Assembly: GCA_015057665.1 (NCBI GenBank)
Contig: SVDY01000002.1
Coordinates: forward strand, 1 to 64,000
DNA from: Lachnospiraceae bacterium
GTDB lineage: Bacteria > Bacillota > Clostridia > Lachnospirales > Lachnospiraceae
Length of the DNA stretch: 64,000 bases
Direction of reading: 5' to 3'
The translations under genes and the position numbers were made by a program. Positions 24,390 through 33,360 of the stretch are shown in pieces. The first letter of the stretch is position 1; the number at the start of each line of letters is the position of its first letter. A model generated the notes under the pieces. It did not search any database. It was not told the origin of the DNA and saw nothing but the letters and a program-made list of their open reading frames with translations.

Positions 24390-24956
24390 CTATTTTATAT
24401 CATTATTATATTTTTGCTGAAGCATAGAAAGGTAAGATGTTTTTATAATATCATCCGTCCCATAACCCAGTTTTTCAAGGAACAGAAAGATTCGATTCAG
24501 TGCTTCTTCTCTTCCCTCCTCATTCTCAACAATAATCTCAAGTTCTAAATAATCCCCCAGATTTTCTACCTGATCAAGACAAGCTGTCATGTCATCTTTA
24601 TGGAAATATTGACGAAGTTTCACTACCGGAAACACCGGTAAAAATCCGAGATTTTGAAGAATCTCTTTTCCTGTCTTCGCATCATCGATTCGAATCTCCA
24701 GTTCCTTTCTTGTCATGGAAATGTTGTCAAGTTTCGGTCCTTTATAAGTGATATAACTGATGTTCTCCTTTGATGTAAGATTCTCGCATTGGCGGATGCG
24801 GAGAGCCTTGTCAGACTTGCGAAAAGTCCCTTCCATGTTATCGAAATACCAATCTGTTTCCCGCAACAGGCTTCCTTTCATAAAGCCTAATTGCTCCATC
24901 CCTTGTTCCAATCTTTTCTTGTTTTTGATACATACTTTTATTTCGACCTCTATCAT
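24390..24956 (-). CDS. CYTH-domain protein (class IV adenylate cyclase-like)
   Basis: This 188-residue protein begins with the CYTH signature EVEIK and continues with the beta-barrel pattern: RETDWYFD, KALRIRQ, ITYKGP, RKELEIRIDD and LGDYLELEIIVEN. CYTH proteins act on triphosphate groups using metal held by acidic residues in the tunnel, as class IV adenylate cyclases or inorganic/thiamine triphosphatases. The acidic and basic tunnel residues appear present. AAGGAGCG sets the start. Sequence alone does not separate the activities. If it makes cAMP it could feed the Crp-like regulators, a speculation worth a test. Confidence 0.8.
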   Translation of the reverse strand: MIEVEIKVCIKNKKRLEQGMEQLGFMKGSLLRETDWYFDNMEGTFRKSDKALRIRQCENLTSKENISYITYKGPKLDNISMTRKELEIRIDDAKTGKEILQNLGFLPVFPVVKLRQYFHKDDMTACLDQVENLGDYLELEIIVENEEGREEALNRIFLFLEKLGYGTDDIIKTSYLSMLQQKYNNDIK

Positions 24957-25090
24957 TGAACTGCGCTCCTTGAATATCCATTTTTTGTAATTATCTCTTT
25001 ATTTTGACTTTGGTTTATGTTACAATATTTTCCATACAACTGGGAGAGTGATATCATCCGTCTCTGGGTCTTGAGAGGAGGGTGATAGTT

Positions 25091-25174
25091 TTGAGTACGT
25101 ATGAAGAATTGAGTTTAATTGTCAGCATTGCCTTACTTATTGTAACTATTCTCAACTATACAAGCAAAAAGTAA
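25091..25174 (+). CDS. Holin-like small hydrophobic toxin (type I toxin-antitoxin)
   Basis: A 27-codon frame starts at TTG, eight bases after AGGAGGGTG, and encodes a polar N terminus (STYEELS), one hydrophobic helix (LIVSIALLIVTIL) and a short basic tail ending KK. This matches the putative holin-like toxin peptides common in clostridia and bacilli. The 5' leader can pair TATCA...GTCTC with GAGAG...TGATA, which would hide the ribosome site, as in known type I toxins. A stem AATCGCTCT/AGAGCGATT covers the stop codon. An antisense promoter faces it from the right. Confidence 0.65.
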   Translation: MSTYEELSLIVSIALLIVTILNYTSKK

Positions 25175-25270
25175 TCGCTCTATACCCGGGTAAGTAAAGA
25201 GCGATTGCAAATTATTATTTATACTGCCCAGGACGGATAGGTCCCAACTATCCTTCCCAGTTGTCTTGAT
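25165..25270 (-). ncRNA. Predicted antisense antitoxin RNA
   Basis: A strong minus-strand promoter has TTGACA (25299-25304) and TATAAT (25277-25282) with a 16-bp spacer, so transcription would begin near 25270. The RNA would form a hairpin GGATAG/CTATCC and then the stem AATCGCTCT/AGAGCGATT followed by ACTTTTT, ending near 25165 inside the toxin's 3' end. Length is about 105 nt. Such overlap is the usual antitoxin arrangement of type I pairs. Confidence 0.6.
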
Positions 25271-25347
25271 AAAATAATTATAGCATATATGATTTTCTTG
25301 TCAATTCCATTTTGTAAATAATATCCAATTTAATAACTTCGAAATGC

Positions 25348-25405
25348 AAAAACAGCCAGGGCGGCAGGCCCGATATTACATCGTTCCTGCCGCCCTGGCT
25401 GTTTT
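25348..25405. terminator. Very strong terminator of hydroxylase operon 2
   Basis: A perfect stem of about 20 bp (AAAACAGCCAGGGCGGCAGG with its complement) surrounds a 17-base loop and has A and T runs at both ends. It isolates operon 2 from the toxin locus. Confidence 0.9.
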
Positions 25406-25445
25406 ATCATAACTAGAATATTTTTATTAACTTTATGGGAACTGC

Positions 25446-25703
25446 CTACAACTCACATGTATTACTTTCCTCATCGTAATGCACGCAAGTAGAACATTCC
25501 GTAACATAACCACAATACTTCTCGTCATTTACAAATGCTCCGCAGATCTTTTCATGTCTTGCAGCCACCTGAAGACACATATCCGCCACATAATTGCAGG
25601 CAACAGCCTTGCCGCCGCAAAACTTACACACATATTTATCGCATCCGCGCTCTTCTACGACAGTCCCATCATACATCGTCATTGTTCTTAATGCACGTCC
25701 CAT
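25446..25703 (-). CDS. Cysteine-rich small protein ending hydroxylase operon 2
   Basis: This 85-residue protein holds ten cysteines in CDKYVCKFCGG, VACNYVADMC, KICGAF and YCGYVTECSTC spacings plus a final TCEL. Pairs of the CxxC type suggest a zinc or Fe-S site. No membrane segment is present. I start it at the ATG at 25703, served by AGGTG; the GTG three codons earlier is less likely. It follows the catalytic subunit by 12 bp, so it is co-transcribed and may be a metallochaperone or redox partner. No family is recognised. Confidence 0.7.
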   Translation of the reverse strand: MGRALRTMTMYDGTVVEERGCDKYVCKFCGGKAVACNYVADMCLQVAARHEKICGAFVNDEKYCGYVTECSTCVHYDEESNTCEL

Positions 25704-25715
25704 ATCAATCACCTA

Positions 25716-28079
25716 TTATTTGCTGTTTCTATCGTCCTTCATTCCATTTAACGCTCTCCAGATATGTTCCGGATCAAGTGGAAGTTCTGTGAAGTATACA
25801 CCAGTAGCCATGTTAACCGCATTCGCAAGAGCTGGTGCTACTGGAGCTGCAGAACCTTCACCGGCTTCTTTTGCACCAAGAGGTCCTTCTGCATCCGGTG
25901 CGAAATCATAGAATGTACGCATCTTAGGCATATCAAGAGCTGTAGGAAGTCTGTAGTCACGGAAGTTTGGATTTAAAATCTTACCTTCTTTTGTGATATT
26001 GTGTTCATAAATCGCATAACCGAGACCCATACCGATAGAACCTTCTAACTGACCTTCTACGGCACGTCTGTTAAGTGCACGTCCACAGTCATGTGCGAAT
26101 ACGAATTCATCGATATCGATAACACCTGTTTCTTTATCTACGTGTACATGAGCAGCACCTGTAGAGAAGGAGTATGCTGGAGCATAGTTTGTTGTATTTT
26201 CACCGTTGTACTGGGAGTTGTCTGTTCTGTGGTAGTAAGAACCGATACCAACTAATTCATCACCACCCTTAACAGTCATGTATTTGAACATTGCATCGCC
26301 GATAGGCATCTGTAATTCTGCTTTTTCTTTGGAGATTACTTTACCTTCTAAGCATTCTAATGTTTCAGGCATTACACCCCACATAGGAGCGATTACTTCG
26401 AAAAGCTGGCGTTTTGCATCTACTGCTGCACGACGTGCTGCGTTACCTGCAAGGAATGTTACACGGCTGCCGTAAGAACCGGAATCCCATGGTGTAAGGT
26501 ATGTATCAGACATGAATGTCTTAACCATATCCATAGGAAGACCCAATTCTTCTGCTACGATTGCTGTCATAACTGTGTCAGATCCCTGTCCGATATCGTG
26601 AGAACCGATATACAGAGTAGCCATACCACGTTTGTTAAGGCGTACAGTTACACATGCAGAACTCTGGTTTGGAGCTTCAAGTACGGCAAAACCTGTACCG
26701 GATACGAAACCTGTACCTGCAAAACCGATACCTTCGCCTTCTGCCATGTTGTCTTTCTTCTCATACCAGCCAATTTCTTTTGCTGCTGTATCGAGAGTTT
26801 CTTTGTAAGCACAGGATGTAATTGTAAGTCCTGCTGGAGCTACATAGCCTGGTTCTGCAGCACTTCTCTTACGGAATTCTACAGGGTCAATGCCCATCTG
26901 GTCAGCTGCATACTGCATGTTAAGGTCATGAGCAAAGTGTACCTGACATGCTGTGTAACCACGCATCGCACCAGCGGATGGGTTATTTGTATATACACGG
27001 CGTGCTGTAAAGTCTACGCTTCGTAATTTGTAAGGGAAGTTAGCCCAAAGTGTAGCCTGTGCACAAGCTGCAACACCGGAACCACCATAAGGACCACCAT
27101 CAAGTACATGGTAACATTTCTTCGCAAGCATTTCACCGTCAGCTGCAAATGCTGTATCGATGTGCATGTAGATTGGATGACGGTTGCGTGTAGACTGGAA
27201 TACTTCTTCACGAGTAAGGATCATACGTACAGGGCGTCCTGTAATCTGAGCCATTCTTGCAGCACAAAGACCGAAGGAATAAGAGTCAAGTTTACCACCG
27301 AAACCGCCGCCTACTAAAGGTTTAATAACACGAACGTGGTTTTCAGGAACACCTAAACATCTTGCATACCAGAACTGGTCTACGTATGCCATCTGTGTGG
27401 ACATCCAGATTGTATATTCACCGTTTCTGTATGTAGCTACTGCACCATGAGGTTCCATAGCTGCATGTACCATACGGTGAGCAGAATAATCACGGTGCTG
27501 AACATATGCAGCATTACCGAATTCTTCGTCGATATCTGTACCGGCACACATATGAGACTGCATACCGATGTTTCTAAGTCCTTTGCCTTCCCAGTTTACT
27601 TCAGGAGCGCCTTCTTCCATAGCTTCAAACGGATCATAAACGCCAGGTAATTTTTCATATTCAACTTTGATTAAGTCGATTGCCATCTGGGCTGTTTCTT
27701 CATCGATAGCTGCTACTGCACAAACATCATCGCCTACCTGACGAACGATTTCTGTACAGAGAACTTCTTTATCAGCGAATTCTTTTGCGAACTCACCGTT
27801 ACCTACTTTGTGCTTCCATTCACAGTTAAATGGAGTAAGGATACATTTTACACCAGGAAGTTTTTCTGCTTCACTGATATCGATGGATACGATTCTTGCA
27901 GGTGCAAATGGTGCACGAAGCATTTTACCTGTTAACATATCCGGGAACATGATATCGCCAACATACTGACCATGTCCTGTTACTTTATCTTCTGCATCAA
28001 TACGAACGTAATTGTTTTCGCCTGTAAGACGATAAAATTCCGGTTTTTTGAAATAGGTCTTGTCACAATCTTTATGCAT
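25716..28079 (-). CDS. Molybdenum hydroxylase, molybdopterin-binding catalytic subunit (operon 2)
   Basis: The protein has 787 residues and complete xanthine dehydrogenase-family signatures: hammerhead domain (~25-135), PLVGGGFGGKLD, GAMRGYTACQ, the DIGQGSDT and SYGSRVTFLAGNA loops, and GAKEAGEGSAAP with the catalytic glutamate near the C terminus. Unlike the operon 1 subunit, its GGGFGGK loop is canonical, so the two enzymes are paralogues of different subfamilies rather than a recent duplication. The substrate is likely a purine or other N-heterocycle but cannot be assigned. It is third in an operon of FAD, 2Fe-2S, Mo and Cys-rich genes. Confidence 0.93.
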   Translation of the reverse strand: MHKDCDKTYFKKPEFYRLTGENNYVRIDAEDKVTGHGQYVGDIMFPDMLTGKMLRAPFAPARIVSIDISEAEKLPGVKCILTPFNCEWKHKVGNGEFAKEFADKEVLCTEIVRQVGDDVCAVAAIDEETAQMAIDLIKVEYEKLPGVYDPFEAMEEGAPEVNWEGKGLRNIGMQSHMCAGTDIDEEFGNAAYVQHRDYSAHRMVHAAMEPHGAVATYRNGEYTIWMSTQMAYVDQFWYARCLGVPENHVRVIKPLVGGGFGGKLDSYSFGLCAARMAQITGRPVRMILTREEVFQSTRNRHPIYMHIDTAFAADGEMLAKKCYHVLDGGPYGGSGVAACAQATLWANFPYKLRSVDFTARRVYTNNPSAGAMRGYTACQVHFAHDLNMQYAADQMGIDPVEFRKRSAAEPGYVAPAGLTITSCAYKETLDTAAKEIGWYEKKDNMAEGEGIGFAGTGFVSGTGFAVLEAPNQSSACVTVRLNKRGMATLYIGSHDIGQGSDTVMTAIVAEELGLPMDMVKTFMSDTYLTPWDSGSYGSRVTFLAGNAARRAAVDAKRQLFEVIAPMWGVMPETLECLEGKVISKEKAELQMPIGDAMFKYMTVKGGDELVGIGSYYHRTDNSQYNGENTTNYAPAYSFSTGAAHVHVDKETGVIDIDEFVFAHDCGRALNRRAVEGQLEGSIGMGLGYAIYEHNITKEGKILNPNFRDYRLPTALDMPKMRTFYDFAPDAEGPLGAKEAGEGSAAPVAPALANAVNMATGVYFTELPLDPEHIWRALNGMKDDRNSK

Positions 28080-28082
28080 AAA

Positions 28083-28568
28083 TTACGCCTCCTCCCAGTT
28101 CATTTCTGCTGCTGCAGCCTGGATAGCTTCTACAATTTTTGCATATCCTGTACAACGACATAAGTTACCTTCGATAGCTTCACGGATTTCAAGCTCTGTT
28201 GGATGTGGATTTACATCGAGAAGAGCTTTTGCAGACATGATCATACCAGGTGTACAGTATCCACACTGCATTGCCCATTTGTCGATGAACTGTTTCTGAA
28301 TTGGGTGAAGTTCGCCGTTCTTTGCGATACCTTCGATTGTCACGATTTCATGACCGTCGCATTCTACTGCTAATGTACAGCAGGAATTTACAGGTTTTCC
28401 GTCGATCATAACTGTACAAGCGCCGCATTCTCCCTGTTCACAGCCTTTCTTTGTTCCTGTAAGGAAAAGCTGGTCACGAAGGAAGTCTAAAAGAGTTAAG
28501 TTGTCTTTTACGATTGCATCAACAGGGTCGCCATTGATGATAAGACTGATCATACTTTTATGTGCCAT
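28083..28568 (-). CDS. Molybdenum hydroxylase 2Fe-2S subunit (operon 2)
   Basis: This 161-residue protein has both 2Fe-2S domains: CEQGECGACTV with a following NSCC, then CGYCTPG and CRCTGY. It passes electrons between the molybdenum and FAD subunits. TAGGAGGCG precedes the start. The next gene begins 3 bp after its stop, and the FAD subunit gene ends 12 bp before its start, showing a compact operon. Confidence 0.95.
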   Translation of the reverse strand: MAHKSMISLIINGDPVDAIVKDNLTLLDFLRDQLFLTGTKKGCEQGECGACTVMIDGKPVNSCCTLAVECDGHEIVTIEGIAKNGELHPIQKQFIDKWAMQCGYCTPGMIMSAKALLDVNPHPTELEIREAIEGNLCRCTGYAKIVEAIQAAAAEMNWEEA

Positions 28569-28580
28569 TATTCTCGCCTC

Positions 28581-29447
28581 CTATAATTTTTCCATAGCCT
28601 GTTTGATCGCACGTTTTGTAAATACACGGATCATATCTTTTCTGTATTCTTTGGATGCACGAATATCAGAAATAGGGTTACATGCGTTCATTGCTTCTAC
28701 AGAAGCTTTTACGATATCTTCTTCTGTGAGAGCTGTTCCGATTAAAGCTTCTTCTGCTTTAGGAGCACGGATTGGAGTTGTAGCAACAGCGCCAAGAGCG
28801 ATTTTTGCGTCCTTGCAAATGCCGTCTTCCACTTTGATCTTAACTGCTACGCCGATGATAGCAAGGTCCATTGCTTTTCTAACTGCATGTTTGATGTATG
28901 CAGCGGATTCATTTGCAGCAAGTGGAGGGAATACAACACCTGTTACGATTTCGCCAGGCTGTAAAGCTGTCTTTTTAACACCTACGAAGAAATCTTCTGC
29001 CATAATAGTACGTTCGCCGTTTGGTCCGTAAACTAAGATTTTTGCATTCTGGCATAATGTGTTAGGGCCATTGTCACAGGATGGAGAAGCGTTACAGATG
29101 TTTCCAACTAAAGTTCCTTTTGCACGGATCTGTGTGGAAGCAACTACTTTTGCAGAATATGCAAGCGCAGGGTTCTTCTCTTTTACGATAGGAGAATGTT
29201 CGATTTCACGAAGAGTAGTAAGGGCTCCGATCTTTAATCCTTCTTCTTCGTCGTATTCCAGGTAATCAAGACCAGGAATTTTCTTTAAGTCCACCAGATA
29301 ATCAACTGTGAAAGCTTTGTCTCTCATTGGTGGAATTAAGTCTGTTGCCCCTGCCATCGCTTTCGCTCTGTCGCCGTGTTCTAAAAGAAGTTTGCTGGCT
29401 TCTTCTAATGTTGTTGGAGCAAGATACTCAAATTGAGGTAATACCAT
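28581..29447 (-). CDS. Molybdenum hydroxylase FAD subunit (operon 2)
   Basis: This 288-residue protein has the normal CO-dehydrogenase flavoprotein layout: an FAD-binding part with AMAGATDLIP and GTLVGNICNASPS, and a C-terminal domain ending in helices (KEYRKDMIRVFTKRAI). It lacks the GltD-like insertion seen in operon 1, so this enzyme must use a different external electron acceptor. AAGGAGGAC precedes the start. It is the first gene of the operon. The upstream 266 bp has no full Crp-type promoter. Confidence 0.93.
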   Translation of the reverse strand: MVLPQFEYLAPTTLEEASKLLLEHGDRAKAMAGATDLIPPMRDKAFTVDYLVDLKKIPGLDYLEYDEEEGLKIGALTTLREIEHSPIVKEKNPALAYSAKVVASTQIRAKGTLVGNICNASPSCDNGPNTLCQNAKILVYGPNGERTIMAEDFFVGVKKTALQPGEIVTGVVFPPLAANESAAYIKHAVRKAMDLAIIGVAVKIKVEDGICKDAKIALGAVATTPIRAPKAEEALIGTALTEEDIVKASVEAMNACNPISDIRASKEYRKDMIRVFTKRAIKQAMEKL

Positions 29448-29556
29448 TTCTTTGTCCTCCTTTAAAATGTGTTTTTTATTGAACCGCAGTCTTTGCTACG
29501 GTAACATTTCTGATCCTCTTGTTAGCCTTGTTCAAAAACCTTTTGTACAATAAAAA

Positions 29557-29593
29557 AATAAGATTGAATATTTTTTAACTATCCAATCTTATT
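29557..29593 (-). terminator. Terminator of the FecBCD-type importer operon
   Basis: On the minus strand AATAAGATTG pairs with CAATCTTATT around a 17-base loop and is followed by a T-rich run. It lies beyond the flavodoxin-like gene stop at 29714. Confidence 0.7.
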
Positions 29594-29713
29594 TTATATA
29601 AGTTTTTCTATTATCACTAGAAGTGCACCCCACAGTTGATGCAAATGTAACAACTGTATAACAGGCTATCATTGTATATTTTGTCCAAAACGGCAACAAA
29701 ACACTTTCTTTTC

Positions 29714-30274
29714 TTAGAAGTTTTCACCAGAATTCAACCATAAAGCCAATTCTCTCACGCCTACTTTCGCTTTGGCATCTTCCGACGCCGAAATTTCGTC
29801 CGTCTTCCCGGAGCAGACCACATGATTCTCAAAATCATGAGCATTTACCATGCGAAAAAAAGCTCTCAAATGATGATATTCTCGTTCTTCATTTCCCTTA
29901 CCGCCTGCAGTTAAAATCACTGCCGCTCTTTTCGGCTTTTGATTCAAAGGTTTTTTTAAGAAATAAGTCGCTGCATGCCACGGCTGAAGCCGGCTCATCA
30001 GACTTAACATCTGTCCCGGAAGCGTTCCATAGTAAACAGGAGAAGCAATCACAATGTTGTCAAATGCATCATCATAGATTACCTGCATCTCGTCTTTCAC
30101 CACACACTTTGCTGTCTTCCAGCATCCTCTGCAATCCACACATGGCGCAATCTTAGAGCGGAATGCTGACAATTCGATAATTTCTCCATCTAAATGTTTT
30201 TTCAATTCATTTATCAATACAACCGTATTTCCATTTAGGCGTGGGGAACCATTGATGATCAATGTTTTCTTCAT
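29714..30274 (-). CDS. Flavodoxin-like NAD(P)H-dependent FMN oxidoreductase
   Basis: This 186-residue protein has the FMN-reductase phosphate loop (INGSPRLNGNT, residues 7-17), a cysteine motif CVDCRGCWKTAKC (~43-55) like iron-sulfur flavoproteins, and the SPVYYGTLPGQM flavin segment. It lies 15 bp after the lipoprotein gene of the importer, so the two are co-transcribed. A reductase encoded with a siderophore/corrinoid-type importer could release metal from the imported compound. The four Cys might hold an Fe-S cluster, but spacing differs from classic iron-sulfur flavoproteins. Confidence 0.82.
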   Translation of the reverse strand: MKKTLIINGSPRLNGNTVVLINELKKHLDGEIIELSAFRSKIAPCVDCRGCWKTAKCVVKDEMQVIYDDAFDNIVIASPVYYGTLPGQMLSLMSRLQPWHAATYFLKKPLNQKPKRAAVILTAGGKGNEEREYHHLRAFFRMVNAHDFENHVVCSGKTDEISASEDAKAKVGVRELALWLNSGENF

Positions 30275-30288
30275 GATGTTTTCTCCTT

Positions 30289-31371
30289 TTAATCAAGAAA
30301 TGCATTCTTTGTCAATTCTTCATACTGCTCGTCTGTCAATTCACAGCTATAGAATAATCGATAATATTCCATAATCTCCGCCTTCACATCATAATCGCAG
30401 TATTCCGGATAGAGCTGCGCCGTCAGCCAGATTAAACCCAGGTACTGCTGAACAGCAGGAGGACTTCCCATCCAGTTATGAGGTCCTTCCGGAACCTCGA
30501 TATAATTGCTGTTCTTCACTGCCTTTATCTCACTCCAGGCAGAATCATCTACGCATGTTTCATACACACTGTTTGGTCCAAAAAGGATAAAATCCGGATT
30601 CCATAGTGCGATCTGTTCCATGGTAACCTCATTACCTGTTCCTTTACTGATTGGGCTTTCTACAACAGCAAGATTGTCGGCCAACATATCAAATGTTTCT
30701 GCCTGATAGGAGGAATATGCCAGTACGTTCGTTCCGGTTTCACCAACAACAAAGAGTCCTTTTATTTTGTTATCTCCAACCTTTTCCATAATGGAAACGG
30801 TACGGTTATATACTTTTTCACAAAATGCTGTCAGTTCTTCTGCCTTTTCTTCTTTGCCAAGAAGTTCACCCAGCATGCGGAATGTCTCAGGCATCATCTC
30901 CATATTGGATTCTACATATACCGCAGGAATATTGGTCTGGTTCTGAAGCTTATCCAAATCTTTGGCAACCGAATCTTTCACTTCCCCCATATCAATGAGA
31001 ACCTGAGGTGCCGCAAGGGCAAGCTCTTCCACATTTAAATTGGCAGAACCATAAAGCTGTCCAAAATAAGGAAGCCCTAATGCTTCTTCACTGATGATTC
31101 CCTCTGCACTGTCATACCACTTTGTCGCAAGACCTACCATCTCTTCCGGAGCGATGGCATAAAGAATAATCTGTGCCAATGGACCGGACGTTACATAGGC
31201 TGTAATTTCAGCCGGAAGTTCCACTTCTCTGCCACAGGAATCGGTAAAAATACGGTTTTCCGCCTGAGAAACATCATTTGACGTATCTTCCTGTCCGCCT
31301 TCTTCTGCATTGCAGGCGGCCATATTAAAAATCATGAATAAGGATAACATAAAACATAAAAGTCGTTTCAT
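30289..31371 (-). CDS. FecB/BtuF-type ABC importer substrate-binding lipoprotein
   Basis: This 360-residue protein has a lipoprotein signal (MKRLLCFMLSLFMIFNMAAC, cysteine at residue 20) and the two-lobed binding fold joined by a long helix. It has the DSCGREVELP opening, GLATKWYDS and LAAPQVLIDMG segments typical of class III binding proteins for iron-siderophores, cobalamin, haem or, in MolA-type members, molybdate/tungstate. It follows the ATPase gene and precedes the flavodoxin-like gene. The Crp-box link to the hydroxylase regulon makes a molybdenum-related cargo attractive, but sequence alone does not decide. Confidence 0.87.
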   Translation of the reverse strand: MKRLLCFMLSLFMIFNMAACNAEEGGQEDTSNDVSQAENRIFTDSCGREVELPAEITAYVTSGPLAQIILYAIAPEEMVGLATKWYDSAEGIISEEALGLPYFGQLYGSANLNVEELALAAPQVLIDMGEVKDSVAKDLDKLQNQTNIPAVYVESNMEMMPETFRMLGELLGKEEKAEELTAFCEKVYNRTVSIMEKVGDNKIKGLFVVGETGTNVLAYSSYQAETFDMLADNLAVVESPISKGTGNEVTMEQIALWNPDFILFGPNSVYETCVDDSAWSEIKAVKNSNYIEVPEGPHNWMGSPPAVQQYLGLIWLTAQLYPEYCDYDVKAEIMEYYRLFYSCELTDEQYEELTKNAFLD

Positions 31372-31460
31372 ATCATAATCTCCCTTCTTTTTTATTATTT
31401 ATAAAGTAATACATCAATTCGCCTGGAAATATTCCCGGGCAATTTACAGACGCTATTGAT

Positions 31461-32237
31461 CTATTCTTTTATCATTGGAATACAGACACGTATTTCATCT
31501 TCTTTCAGACTGCACATCTCTACCTTTACATGATACAGTTTGGAAATCAATTCACTTGTCATCACTTCTTTCGGACTTCCCCATGCCAATACTTTTCCAT
31601 CATGTAAGGCAAGAATTTTGTCGGAATACAGGAAGGCCTGATCCGGATCATGAGTTGACTGAATCACAGAATATCCATCTGTAGTCAGTTTCTTCACTGT
31701 CTGCATGACGCGAATCTTGTTGCCAAAATCCAGATTGGCGGATGGTTCGTCCATGACCAGAACTTTCGCCTGCTGGGCAATTGCACGGGCAATTAACACA
31801 AGCTGTCTTTCTCCGCCGCTGATATTGCCATAACCACGGTTACGCAGATGACTGATTTCCAGCCTTTCCATTGCATCTTCTGCCAATTTGATTTCTTTTT
31901 TACCAGGTGAAGCAAAACGGCCGGTCTGGGCTGTTGTGCCCATCAATACCATATCTCCTACGGAAAAGTTGAAAACCGGACTATGGGATTGAGGAATATA
32001 AGCAATCTTTCTGGCAAGTTCCTCTGCACTCATACTTTGAATATTCTTCCCATCGATGGCAGTCATTCCTTTTGACGGAACAAGCAGTCCAAGCATACAT
32101 CGAAACAACGTACTTTTTCCAACACCGTTTGGTCCAAGAACAGATAAGAATTCTCCATATTCTGTTGAAAAATTTATGTTTTTTAATACTTCGTGTTCTC
32201 CATAAGAAAAACACAAATCTTCAATTCTCATACTCAT
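31461..32237 (-). CDS. FecE/BtuD-type ABC importer ATPase
   Basis: This 258-residue ATPase has Walker A GPNGVGKST (~34-42), the Q-loop in AYIPQSH, signature SGGERQ (~141-146), Walker B VLVMDEPS and the H-loop STHDPDQ. It powers the FecCD-type permease encoded just upstream, whose stop overlaps its start by 4 bp. The binding-protein gene follows after 89 bp. Confidence 0.92.
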   Translation of the reverse strand: MSMRIEDLCFSYGEHEVLKNINFSTEYGEFLSVLGPNGVGKSTLFRCMLGLLVPSKGMTAIDGKNIQSMSAEELARKIAYIPQSHSPVFNFSVGDMVLMGTTAQTGRFASPGKKEIKLAEDAMERLEISHLRNRGYGNISGGERQLVLIARAIAQQAKVLVMDEPSANLDFGNKIRVMQTVKKLTTDGYSVIQSTHDPDQAFLYSDKILALHDGKVLAWGSPKEVMTSELISKLYHVKVEMCSLKEDEIRVCIPMIKE

Positions 32238-33289
32238 AGCTGGTCACCATCCTTTGACATAAGATAAATAAAGAAAGGAGCACCAATCATGGAAGTGAGG
32301 ATTCCAATCGGAATCTCTGTCGCAAGCAGATTGCGGGATATATCATCCACCAGAAGGAGGAAAATCGCTCCGAACAGCATGGATGCAGGCATTAGATATT
32401 TATAATTATTTCCCACAACTCTTCTTGTCAGATGGGGGATTACAAGACCAACCCAGCCAATCATCCCGCTGATAGAAACACTTGCTGCTGTAATTAAGGT
32501 AGCACAGAGAATCACGATAGTGCGAAGACGTTTGGCGTTCACCCCCATAGTCTTTGCCTCTTCGTCGCCGAGAGTCAAAATATTGACTCTCCAACGAAGA
32601 AGGAAAAGAGGTAACAGGCCAATCAACATTGGCCACATAACAAATAATACATCTTCCGGTGTTGTACCGTTTAAACTACCCATAAGCCAATAAGTAATCG
32701 CAGGCAGTTGATCATTGGGATCAGCCACCAATTTAATAAAAGAAGTTCCGGAAGAAACTAAAGAACTAATCATAATGCCGGCCAGAATCAGACCAAGAAC
32801 TCTTTTCCCTTTTGCCTGATTTCCCACATAGATGACAAGACATACAGTAATCATACTGGAGGCAAAAGCAAAAACCATAATCATCGTATCATTTAAATCA
32901 AGTAAAATAGCAAGGGCAGCTCCAAATGCCGCTCCGGAAGACGCACCTAAGATATCCGGTGCTGCCATAGGATTCTGAAACACACCCTGATAGGATGCTC
33001 CTGCCGCTGAAAGGCAGCAGCCTACCAGGCAGGCAAGAAGAATACGCGGCAGACGATGATTTAATAAAAGGGCTTCCTGGGTTTTATTCCAAAAGATTTC
33101 TACCCTCATGTAAGGCAGTCCAATGCTTTCTAACCATCCCATGAATCGATGTAAGAGGATAGAAAACGTATCCTCTAAGCCGATAGGATATCTGCCCAAT
33201 ACAATAGAACCGATGATACATAGAATCAGCACCACAAAAAGGATTATTATTATGTTGGAATACGATATTTTATTCTTTTTCAAATTCAA
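32234..33289 (-). CDS. FecCD-family ABC importer permease
   Basis: This protein of about 351 residues has eight to ten membrane helices and FecCD family segments: HRLPRILLACLVGCCLSAAG, YQGVFQNPMAAPDILGASSG and the cytoplasmic coupling region GWVGLVIPHLTRR. I prefer a TTG start at 33289 because AGGGGTGA lies seven bases upstream; an in-frame ATG at 33325 has no ribosome site. It is the first gene of the operon and begins directly after the leader terminator, so its expression depends on read-through. Confidence 0.88.
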   Translation of the reverse strand: MNLKKNKISYSNIIIILFVVLILCIIGSIVLGRYPIGLEDTFSILLHRFMGWLESIGLPYMRVEIFWNKTQEALLLNHRLPRILLACLVGCCLSAAGASYQGVFQNPMAAPDILGASSGAAFGAALAILLDLNDTMIMVFAFASSMITVCLVIYVGNQAKGKRVLGLILAGIMISSLVSSGTSFIKLVADPNDQLPAITYWLMGSLNGTTPEDVLFVMWPMLIGLLPLFLLRWRVNILTLGDEEAKTMGVNAKRLRTIVILCATLITAASVSISGMIGWVGLVIPHLTRRVVGNNYKYLMPASMLFGAIFLLLVDDISRNLLATEIPIGILTSMIGAPFFIYLMSKDGDQL

Positions 33290-33360
33290 GTTTCCGTCAC
33301 CCCTATTCATCCTCATAAAGTACATAGCATTTTTTTCTATCGAAACAAAGTTTCTTATAG

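Noticed and set aside
15638..29447. In-frame selenocysteine in the hydroxylases
   Set aside because: No internal TGA was needed to complete any subunit. Selenium-dependent hydroxylases use labile selenium, which sequence cannot show.
29486..29499. Crp-type box before hydroxylase operon 2 (GCAGT-CTTT-GCTAC)
   Set aside because: One mismatch, but it lies about 40 bp from the start codon and the expected -10 position falls on the ribosome site.
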